Positions 52,246 through 64,000 of a stretch of 64,000 bases of DNA are shown here, one piece after another; within the stretch, counting starts at the first letter, position 1; the number at the start of each line of letters is the position of its first letter. Origin of the DNA: Heyndrickxia coagulans 36D1 (GTDB lineage Bacteria > Bacillota > Bacilli > Bacillales > Bacillaceae_C); contig NC_016023.1 of NCBI RefSeq assembly GCF_000169195.2, positions 1,674,001-1,738,000 of the forward strand. Reading direction: 5' to 3'. Both the position numbers and the translations under genes were made by a program. The notes beneath the pieces were generated by a model. It was not told where the DNA came from and searched no databases. It saw only the letters and a list, made by a program, of their open reading frames with translations.

Positions 52246-52362
52246 TTTTCTTGCAACAGGAAACCTATGGTGCTATAATTTGTCGTGGAAATTGTGAATG
52301 GTGCAGCAAACAGTAAAAAACCGGTGTACGATGCAGAAGCTGGTTTTCCGGCATGCGTCTGA
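52246..52362 (+). repeat. Degenerate copy of the licT 3' end
   Basis: The segment matches licT at about 51990-52117, including a 25-nt identical block at 52063-52087 and 52316-52340. The copy has lost coding capacity and contains the TTGCAA-N17-TATAAT promoter for the downstream PTS gene. Confidence 0.8.
52251..52279 (+). promoter_or_regulatory. Promoter of the PTS gene
   Basis: TTGCAA (52251-52256), 17-bp spacer, TATAAT (52274-52279), within the duplicated licT fragment. The parental licT sequence has CTGCAA-N18-TATAAT at the same place. Confidence 0.75.
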
Positions 52363-52400
52363 AACGGGTTCCATATCAAAAATTAATCAATGGTTATCAT

Positions 52401-52430
52401 AACGTGTTACTGATTCGATCAGGCATGAGT
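52401..52430 (+). promoter_or_regulatory. RAT (ribonucleic antiterminator) site for LicT
   Basis: TGTTACTGATTCGATCAGGC lies within 52405-52424 and matches the LicT/SacY RAT layout (GTTACTG...CAGGCA). It overlaps the 5' strand of the terminator, as required for mutual exclusion. Confidence 0.8.
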
Positions 52431-52494
52431 GAAAAAGATGTCGGGAGTGGCAACCGCCATAGTCTTCCCGCTTTTTCCTCATGCCTTTTTATTT
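52422..52494 (+). terminator. Conditional terminator in the PTS gene leader
   Basis: GGCATGAGTGAAAAAG (52422-52437) pairs with CTTTTTCCTCATGCC (52471-52485), then TTTTT. Folding of the RAT would prevent it. Confidence 0.88.
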
Positions 52495-52542
52495 TCCTGG
52501 GGAGTTGCTGCACGTCTGTTTCCGGAAACCATCATGATATGA

Positions 52543-54537
<1,995 letters not shown>

Positions 54538-54543
54538 TTTTAC

Positions 54544-54566
54544 GGGCAACAGGCTGCCCCTTTTTT
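54544..54566 (+). terminator. Terminator after the PTS gene
   Basis: GGGCA and TGCCC with a T6 run. Confidence 0.7.
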
Positions 54567-54573
54567 AAACAAG

Positions 54574-54612
54574 AAATCCGCCGGGAAAATCATTTTTCCC
54601 GGCGGATTTTCC
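54574..54612. terminator. Second, stronger bidirectional terminator
   Basis: AAATCCGCCGGGAAAA and TTTTCCCGGCGGATTT form a 16-bp stem between convergent genes. Confidence 0.92.
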
Positions 54613-54728
54613 ATTTCCGTCATGTTTTTTCCGAAACAGCGTTTCTTTTAAGAAACCGGCGGAAATGCCGGCTCCTTCTCCGGCCGCCACGGATTCCGCC
54701 TGAGAAGCGGGCTGCCTTGTTCTTTCTT

Positions 54729-55979
54729 TTACTGCGTGCGGCTGAGCCAATGTTTTCCTTCTACGAGCCGGGAAACGAGCATGGCGCTTACCGTGTTTCC
54801 GGTTGAGTTTAAAAGTGTGGCCGGGACATCAATAATCGTACTGATTACTGCAATAATCGGCAGCGACTCCGGCGGGAATCCAAAAACGCTTAAAATCAGC
54901 ATCTCCCCGATCATACCGCCGCTCGGGATCGCCCCCATTACCGCGCCAACAAGAAATGCAACGGCAATGACTGCCAGCATATGGGGCAGGCTTGTCAAAT
55001 CTTTTCCGAACAAGGTGAACAAAAAAACGATTTTCAGCACGCCGCCAAACACAGAGCCGTCCTTATGCGTGTTCGCACCTAAAGGAATCACTGTTTCTGC
55101 GATGTCGGAAGGCACATGCATTTTTTGAACGGTTTCCAAATTAATCGGAATGCAGGCAGCACTTGAACAGGTCGCAATGGCCGTAACAGAAGGGGGGACC
55201 GCATTTTTCCAAAACACCTTGATGCCCTCCGTCCCCCCGGCCATAAAGGCATATAAGGTAAAAAAGCCGAAAAAATAAATGATCGTTAAGATCAGGTATA
55301 AACCAAACGAACGCGCATATCCTTCCAAAATTTGCGGGCCAAGTGTGCCGATGATGGAAGCAAAGTAACACCCAAGCCCGATTGGCGCATAATACATGAT
55401 GATTTTAACAAATTTCATCATGACGGCTGTTCCTGATGCCAAAAAAACAGCAACAGGCTTTCCTTTCTCCCCGGCCAATGTGGTAGCCAGGCCGAACAGA
55501 ACAGAAAAAACAATCAGCTGAAGCATATTCGTTTTGGTAAATAAATTTGGAAAATCAGGCACTGTGAACGTTTGAACAAGTTGTTCGAGAAAAGACGGAT
55601 GAGTACTATTTTGCCGGCTGCCGTCAGCTTTTGCCATCATTTGTTCTATGGCGGTTGTATCTGTATGCGCAAGCGGCTTGATGATGAAAGTGCCGCCAAA
55701 ACCAATGATGGCTGCCAAGAGGGAAGTGCCAAGAAATACAAGAATGATGCTTCCTAAAATTTTGCCCAAACGGCCAAGACCGGCCATATTTGCGATGGCA
55801 GAAGAAATGCTGAAAAAGACAAGCGGAATAATAACCGTAAACATTAAATTTAAAAATAAATCCCCGAATGGCTTTACAACTTCTGCTTTTGAGCCTGCAA
55901 CCACGCCCGCAATGCCGCCAATGATGATGGCAGCCAACAATATGGCAGTGGATTTGTAATTGCGAAAAAATGTTTTCAA
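54729..55979 (-). CDS. DAACS-family dicarboxylate/amino acid:cation symporter
   Basis: About 416 residues. Family hallmarks are the serine-rich re-entrant hairpin in ATCSSAACIPINLETVQ, PLGANTHKDGSVFGG (the NMDGT-like segment, here NTHKDG) and IDVPATLLNSTGNTVSAML near the C-terminus. It imports glutamate, aspartate, serine/threonine or C4-dicarboxylates with Na+ or H+. The best start is TTG 55979 with AAGGAGAGG 9 nt ahead; ATG 56009 is in frame but only 2 nt from a weak AGGAG. The substrate cannot be chosen from sequence. Confidence 0.85.
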   Translation of the reverse strand: MKTFFRNYKSTAILLAAIIIGGIAGVVAGSKAEVVKPFGDLFLNLMFTVIIPLVFFSISSAIANMAGLGRLGKILGSIILVFLGTSLLAAIIGFGGTFIIKPLAHTDTTAIEQMMAKADGSRQNSTHPSFLEQLVQTFTVPDFPNLFTKTNMLQLIVFSVLFGLATTLAGEKGKPVAVFLASGTAVMMKFVKIIMYYAPIGLGCYFASIIGTLGPQILEGYARSFGLYLILTIIYFFGFFTLYAFMAGGTEGIKVFWKNAVPPSVTAIATCSSAACIPINLETVQKMHVPSDIAETVIPLGANTHKDGSVFGGVLKIVFLFTLFGKDLTSLPHMLAVIAVAFLVGAVMGAIPSGGMIGEMLILSVFGFPPESLPIIAVISTIIDVPATLLNSTGNTVSAMLVSRLVEGKHWLSRTQ

Positions 55980-56145
55980 AATCAACCTCTCCTTAATCGG
56001 AAAATGCATCGCTCCTACACGTTTTCATTTTCCACTGATAACAAAAAGAAGTCAATTTGATTTTGCCCAAAAGATCCCCGTGTGTCGGTCTTTTTGTTGG
56101 TAATTTGATGGATTGGGTTTGGAAAAAATTTCATGCCAATTTATA

Positions 56146-56174
56146 TTGACTTAGGATAACACGGATGGTATGAT
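56146..56174 (+). promoter_or_regulatory. rrn promoter P1
   Basis: TTGACT (56146-56151), 17-bp spacer, TATGAT (56169-56174). Confidence 0.8.
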
Positions 56175-56229
56175 AATAAAGCTGACTCGACAGGAACTGA
56201 TAAATATTGGGAGTCTGATAAAAAAGATG

Positions 56230-56258
56230 TTGACAGCGAATTGATATTTTGATATAAT
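56230..56258 (+). promoter_or_regulatory. rrn promoter P2
   Basis: TTGACA (56230-56235), 17-bp spacer, TATAAT (56253-56258): full sigma-A consensus. Confidence 0.92.
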
Positions 56259-56290
56259 AATTAAGTCGCTGTTAAGAATAGCAAAGATTG

Positions 56291-56323
56291 TTCCTTGAAA
56301 ACTGGACAAAACGAAACGTCAAA
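56291..56323 (+). other. 5' strand of the 16S precursor processing stalk
   Basis: TTCCTTGAAAACTGGACAAA and onward is complementary to 58110-58143 beyond the 16S 3' end, forming the stem cut by RNase III during maturation. Confidence 0.75.
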
Positions 56324-56349
56324 TTCTTTTTGAGCTTTTATCAAACATC

Positions 56350-57924
<1,575 letters not shown>

Positions 57925-57925
57925 G

Positions 57926-58079
57926 AAAAGCGTAGGGCGCTTGTTCATCGGCGTACGGATTTCGTAGTCTTCGACTGAGATAAAGGAAACACGATGAGCC
58001 TTAAAGGCGAATCGATGTTGACTTATCGTAGGGAGAAGACGTAGAAATACGCTAGCCGATAGCGCCCGGAGCTAGACAG
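57926..58079 (+). ncRNA. Structured spacer element, copy 1 (16S-23S spacer)
   Basis: About 150 nt closed by GGGCGCT (57935-57941) with AGCGCCC (58061-58067) and ATCGGC with GCCGAT; an inner helix pairs CGAT (57992) with ATCG (58011). A second copy lies after 23S rRNA with compensating changes in both helices. Conserved single-stranded blocks include GAGATAAAGGAAACAC and GTTGACTTATCGTAGGGAG. No tRNA is present in this spacer. Confidence 0.75.
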
Positions 58080-58109
58080 AAAAGGAAAACTTCGTTTTCC
58101 AAAATCAAG

Positions 58110-58143
58110 TTTGGCGTTTCCGTTTTGTTCAGTTTTGAAGGTT
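58110..58143 (+). other. 3' strand of the 16S precursor processing stalk
   Basis: TTTGGCGTTTCCGTTTTGTT and onward pairs with 56291-56323. Confidence 0.75.
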
Positions 58144-58157
58144 CAATCCTTCAACAT

Positions 58158-58185
58158 GTGTTCTTTGAAAACCGGATAGGAGAAA
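58158..58185 (+). other. 5' strand of the 23S precursor processing stalk
   Basis: GTGTTCTTTGAAAACCGGAT and onward is complementary to 61367-61394. Confidence 0.75.
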
Positions 58186-58235
58186 CAAACCAAGTAAACC
58201 GAGAATCGCTTATTTTTGGATTTAAACCTTTTTAT

Positions 58236-61166
<2,931 letters not shown>

Positions 61167-61169
61167 ACG

Positions 61170-61323
61170 AAAAGCGGAAGCGCCTTGGTCATCGGCGTAC
61201 GGATTTCGGAGCTTTCGACTGAGATAAAGGAAACACGGCGAGCCCCTAAAGGCGAGCCGATGTTGACTTATCGTAGGGAGAAAGCGCAGAAATACGCTAG
61301 CCGATAGGCGCTGGAGCTAGACA
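61170..61323 (+). ncRNA. Structured spacer element, copy 2 (23S-5S spacer)
   Basis: Same layout as copy 1. Closing stem AGCGCCT (61179-61185) with AGGCGCT (61306-61312); inner helix CGGC (61236) with GCCG (61256). Relative to copy 1 both strands of each helix changed together. It ends GGAGCTAGACA like copy 1. Confidence 0.75.
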
Positions 61324-61366
61324 ATTCTCAAAGTTAGAAACCAAAGCTATTCTCAGTTTACAGTTT

Positions 61367-61394
61367 TTTCTCCCATCCGGTTTTCAGGGAACAC
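61367..61394 (+). other. 3' strand of the 23S precursor processing stalk
   Basis: TTTCTCCCATCCGGTTTTCA and onward pairs with 58158-58185. Confidence 0.75.
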
Positions 61395-61409
61395 ATCCCA
61401 AAATTATAC

Positions 61410-61528
<119 letters not shown>

Positions 61529-61533
61529 CAAAT

Positions 61534-61566
61534 AAAAAAACGTAGACAAATCGTCTGCGTTTTTTT
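61534..61566 (+). terminator. rRNA operon terminator
   Basis: AAAAAACGTAGAC and GTCTGCGTTTTTT around AAATC, with flanking A- and T-runs. Confidence 0.92.
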
Positions 61567-61644
61567 ATTTGCTTTTTCTAAATCCGCGAACAAATTTTTC
61601 TAACCATCAGCGGATACAGAAAGAGTGCCCATAGGCGTATTTTA

Positions 61645-61672
61645 AAAAGGCAGGGAATATCCCTGCCTTTTA
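61645..61672 (-). terminator. Terminator of the DsbA-family gene
   Basis: AAAAGGCAGGG and CCCTGCCTTTT; on the minus strand the stem is followed by T's. Confidence 0.85.
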
Positions 61673-61680
61673 TAACATGG

Positions 61681-62409
61681 TTACTTTTCTTCCTTCCCCG
61701 GTATAATGCAGCTTCCATCTGCACAGGCAACGTCTTCTTCGGTGGACAGGTCTTGCAGCACCGGTGCTGCGGCTTCTTCCTGCCATACTTTCTGAAGGGC
61801 GCTTGTAAAGGTTTCGAGCGGCTGGGCGCCGGAGATGGCGTATTTTTGGTTGAGAATAAAAAACGGGACGCCGGTGATGCCGTATTGCTGTGCGATGGCT
61901 TCATCTACGCGTACATCATTTAAGTGGGCGTTCGGGTCACGAAGCACTTCCAAAGTTTTTTCCCGGCTGAGACCTGCAGATTCGGCGATCGTGGCAAGTG
62001 TTTCGTGGTCACCGATATATGCGCCGTCTGTAAAATAGGCGTGGAACAGTTTTTCGGCGAGTTCCGCTCCTTTGCCTTCAGCCGCGGCAAATTTTTCAAG
62101 GCGGTGTGCATCCAGCGTGTTTGTCGGCTTCATGTTGTCAAAATCATAACGAAGCCCGACCGTTGCCGCCTGTTCACCGATGCCGTGGTTTGCCTGTTTT
62201 GCTTCTTCCATGCTGATGCCGTATTTTTCGGCAATCGCTTCATGGATATTTTTTCCAATGCCTTTTTCAGCAGCAGGGTCAAGTTCAAAAGCTTTAAATT
62301 CAACTTCCACCTGGTCCCGGTGCGGAAATTGTGCCAGTGCCATTTCCAAACGCCGTTTTCCAATATAGCAAAATGGACAGACAAAGTCAGACCACACTTC
62401 AATTTTCAT
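61681..62409 (-). CDS. DsbA-family thiol oxidoreductase (FrnE-like)
   Basis: Protein of 242 residues with a thioredoxin fold and the active-site CPFC (Cys11-Cys14, WSDFVCPFCYIGKRRLE). The cis-proline region is YGITGVPFFILNQKYAISGAQ. It has no signal peptide, so it is cytoplasmic, as in the FrnE/YwbO group that is linked to oxidative-stress tolerance. The C-terminus adds a second cysteine pair (CADGSC). ATG 62409 follows GGGGTGTTC; the frame is open to 62466. Confidence 0.9.
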   Translation of the reverse strand: MKIEVWSDFVCPFCYIGKRRLEMALAQFPHRDQVEVEFKAFELDPAAEKGIGKNIHEAIAEKYGISMEEAKQANHGIGEQAATVGLRYDFDNMKPTNTLDAHRLEKFAAAEGKGAELAEKLFHAYFTDGAYIGDHETLATIAESAGLSREKTLEVLRDPNAHLNDVRVDEAIAQQYGITGVPFFILNQKYAISGAQPLETFTSALQKVWQEEAAAPVLQDLSTEEDVACADGSCIIPGKEEK

Positions 62410-62560
62410 ATGAACACCCCATTTCTTTCGATTACCCCCTATCGTATCACAAAAAAGTTTTATCATAAAAAATCATGCTTATGGACACGTTTACTTTGCT
62501 CCGGCCGTGATATGATGGAAAAGAAGCAAAATGAATGTGTGATGAGGAGGGGGAAAATCA

Positions 62561-63103
62561 TTGCTCCACAATAGTATTGTCACGGTACTGATTATTTTTG
62601 TTGTTAATATTATCTATGTATCCTTTTCGACAACGAGGATGATTCTAACGTTAAAAGGATACCGGTATATTGCCGCTTTTGTCAGCATGGTTGAAATTAT
62701 CGTGTATATCATCGGTCTCGGGCTTGTTCTTGACAATCTGAATAAGATCCAAAACATTATTGCGTATGCGGCCGGTTACGGAATCGGTGTTATGGTGGGG
62801 ATGAAAATTGAAGAAAAACTGGCGCTCGGCTATATTACGGTCAATGTCATTACAACAGGGGCAAATCTAGATTTGGCAAAAAAATTGCGGGAAAGCGGCT
62901 ACGGCGTGACTACATGGGATGCGCACGGGCTTGAAGGGGATCGGATTGCCCTCCAGGTTTTGACGCCGAGGAAATATGAGCTGAAATTATACCAAGCGAT
63001 AAAGACGATTGATCCAAAGGCCTTTATCATTGCATACGAGCCGAAAACCATTTACGGCGGTTTTTGGGTAAAAGCGGTGAAGAAAGGAAAATTGAACAAA
63101 TGA
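62561..63103 (+). CDS. yebE: DUF2179/DUF5698 membrane protein, YebE-like
   Basis: Protein of 180 residues. Three hydrophobic segments ([50 protein letters not shown]) precede a cytoplasmic DUF2179 domain ([34 protein letters not shown]). In B. subtilis yebE and yebG stand directly upstream of purE, as here. The TTG at 62561 follows GAGGAGGGGG. It overlaps yebG (ATGA). Function unknown; DUF2179 domains may bind nucleotides. Confidence 0.9.
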   Translation: MLHNSIVTVLIIFVVNIIYVSFSTTRMILTLKGYRYIAAFVSMVEIIVYIIGLGLVLDNLNKIQNIIAYAAGYGIGVMVGMKIEEKLALGYITVNVITTGANLDLAKKLRESGYGVTTWDAHGLEGDRIALQVLTPRKYELKLYQAIKTIDPKAFIIAYEPKTIYGGFWVKAVKKGKLNK

Positions 63104-63312
63104 AAAAACAGTTTGAAGTGTTTGAAAATGAGACCATTGCGGACTGTCTGGCAAGAATGGAAAAAGAAGGCTTCCAACCGGTCAGAAGAATCGAAAAGCC
63201 GGTGTTCCGGGAAGTCAAGAAAAACGGCAAGAAAGAATATGAGCCGGTCACGAGAAAAATTATTTTTGAAGGAAGAAAAACAAGTTCAGACCCGAACATT
63301 CCCGACCTGTAA
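63100..63312 (+). CDS. yebG: NETI-motif protein, YebG-like
   Basis: Small protein of 70 residues containing [16 protein letters not shown], the motif naming this Bacillus family, and a basic C-terminal half. The start at 63100 overlaps the yebE stop and has AAGGAAAA ahead, indicating coupling. It is located immediately before the riboswitch-controlled purine operon, as in B. subtilis. Role unknown. Confidence 0.88.
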   Translation: MKKQFEVFENETIADCLARMEKEGFQPVRRIEKPVFREVKKNGKKEYEPVTRKIIFEGRKTSSDPNIPDL

Positions 63313-63327
63313 AACATGAATTATTCG

Positions 63328-63356
63328 TTGACAGCAACAACTCTCCCTGTTAAGAT
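63328..63356 (+). promoter_or_regulatory. Promoter of the purine biosynthesis operon
   Basis: TTGACA (63328-63333), 17-bp spacer, TAAGAT (63351-63356). Confidence 0.85.
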
Positions 63357-63377
63357 AAAAATACAAAGTGAATATGA

Positions 63378-63447
63378 CCCTCATATATAATGGGAATACG
63401 GCCCATACGTCTCTACCCGGTTACCGTAAATAATCGGACTATGAGGG
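63378..63447 (+). ncRNA. Purine (guanine-type) riboswitch upstream of purE
   Basis: P1 is CCCTCATA (63378-63385) with TATGAGGG (63440-63447). GGGAATACGGCCC, CGTCTCTACC and ACCGTAAA occupy the conserved positions; GTCTCTACC differs by one base from the common GTTTCTACC. The ligand-reading base in GGACTAT is C, indicating guanine. Confidence 0.93.
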
Positions 63448-63495
63448 AAAGCGGAAGTTGGGAATCACAAGGTTTTCCATGCTTATTTGTGCTGC

Positions 63496-63554
63496 ACCCG
63501 GATGGACTGCTTTCTCTCTAAAAAAGAGCGGGCAGATCTGTCCGGGTTTTTTTT
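63496..63554 (+). terminator. Riboswitch-controlled terminator before purE
   Basis: ACCCGGA (63496-63502) pairs with TCCGGGT (63541-63547), with further pairing inside, followed by eight T's. Confidence 0.85.
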
Positions 63555-63579
63555 GTACATAAATAGGGGAGGGATGCAG

Positions 63580-64000
63580 GTGGCAGTTGAAGTTGGCATC
63601 ATTATGGGCAGCATTTCAGACTGGGAAACGATGAAACATGCATGCGGCGTGCTGGATGAATTGAACGTGCCTTACGAGAAAAAAGTCGTCTCTGCACACC
63701 GGACGCCGGATCTGATGTTTCAATATGCGGAACAGGCAAGAAGCAGGGGCGTAAAAGTCATCATTGCGGGAGCAGGCGGCGCGGCTCATTTGCCGGGGAT
63801 GGTCGCAGCAAAAACGACGTTGCCAGTCATCGGCGTGCCGGTCCAGTCGAAAGCGTTGAACGGCCTTGACTCTTTGCTTTCAATCGTGCAAATGCCGGGC
63901 GGTGTCCCGGTTGCAACGGTCGCGATCGGAAAAGCGGGCGCAACGAATGCCGGACTGCTTGCCGCCCAAATTTTATCCATAACAAACGAACATATTGCCA
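63580..64000 (+). CDS. purE: N5-carboxyaminoimidazole ribonucleotide mutase, 3' end beyond window
   Basis: The first 140 residues match Bacillus PurE class [33 protein letters not shown] (active-site His), [40 protein letters not shown] and [13 protein letters not shown]. It converts N5-CAIR to CAIR in purine synthesis and normally heads purEKBCSQLFMNHD. The GTG at 63580 is spaced correctly from GGGAGG; the ATG at 63574 almost touches it. Transcription is governed by the guanine riboswitch; PurR control is also expected but no clear PurBox was identified. Confidence 0.95.
   Translation, partial: MAVEVGIIMGSISDWETMKHACGVLDELNVPYEKKVVSAHRTPDLMFQYAEQARSRGVKVIIAGAGGAAHLPGMVAAKTTLPVIGVPVQSKALNGLDSLLSIVQMPGGVPVATVAIGKAGATNAGLLAAQILSITNEHIA

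Overview
The window is chromosomal DNA of a Bacillaceae bacterium. The 16S rRNA (about 56350-57919) reads like Heyndrickxia (Bacillus) coagulans as I remember it. Supporting signs are the consistent GGAGG ribosome binding sites, sigma-A promoters, LicT/PadR/YwnA-type regulation and guanine riboswitches on pbuG and purE. The species name is from memory of the 16S; the family level is secure.

Layout. 0-6 kb: end of a small ferredoxin-fold protein, a stress-type SDR oxidoreductase, an AGE-family epimerase, and a thiosulfate-uptake pair (YeeE/TsuA + TusA) split by an IS110-family element. 6-11 kb: an accessory, AT-rich, decaying stretch. It holds an Rpn-family nuclease gene whose 3' end (with its own internal RBS and ATG) has been tandemly copied downstream, a frameshifted LysE exporter beside a divergent MocR regulator, and two copies of a ~100-bp MITE-like repeat. 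11-15.8 kb: three small regulator/target units with visible operators (ywnA/ywnB, padC/padR, YtrA-type GntR with an ABC exporter). 16.0-16.8 kb: a tandem array of about fifteen 52-bp hairpin-forming repeats, ended by another MITE copy. 17-21.4 kb: membrane proteins and a dicarboxylate transporter.

21.9-40.2 kb is a large aromatic catabolic island in two modules. Module 1 has gentisate dioxygenase, FAH hydrolase, divergent IclR and an MFS transporter. Module 2 has a GAF/PucR-type regulator, 3-hydroxyacyl-CoA dehydrogenase, enoyl-CoA hydratase, thiolase, acyl/aryl-CoA ligase, 4-HBT-type thioesterase, FAD monooxygenase, an unknown protein, a second divergent IclR, a second FAH hydrolase, a DinB-fold protein and a second gentisate dioxygenase. 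Together these can be read as: activate a hydroxycinnamate to its CoA ester, shorten the side chain by beta-oxidation, release hydroxybenzoate, hydroxylate it to gentisate, and cleave that to central metabolites. The DinB protein is a candidate thiol-dependent maleylpyruvate isomerase. Three island genes carry one-base homopolymer frameshifts.

40.5-45.6 kb is an LnrJKLMN-like (linearmycin-resistance type) ABC exporter with its two-component system. 45.8-49.4 kb has an MFS exporter, an ABC exporter and a heptad-repeat coiled-coil protein. 49.6-56 kb has riboswitch-controlled pbuG, then licT with a bglP-type PTS permease controlled by a RAT/terminator, then a DAACS symporter. 56.1-61.6 kb is a complete rRNA operon with tandem promoters and no tRNAs. 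Both of its spacers carry a structured ~150-nt element with covarying stems. 61.6-64 kb holds a DsbA-family protein, yebE, yebG and the riboswitch-controlled start of purE.

All calls rest on reading the sequence and on knowledge of the families; no database search was possible.
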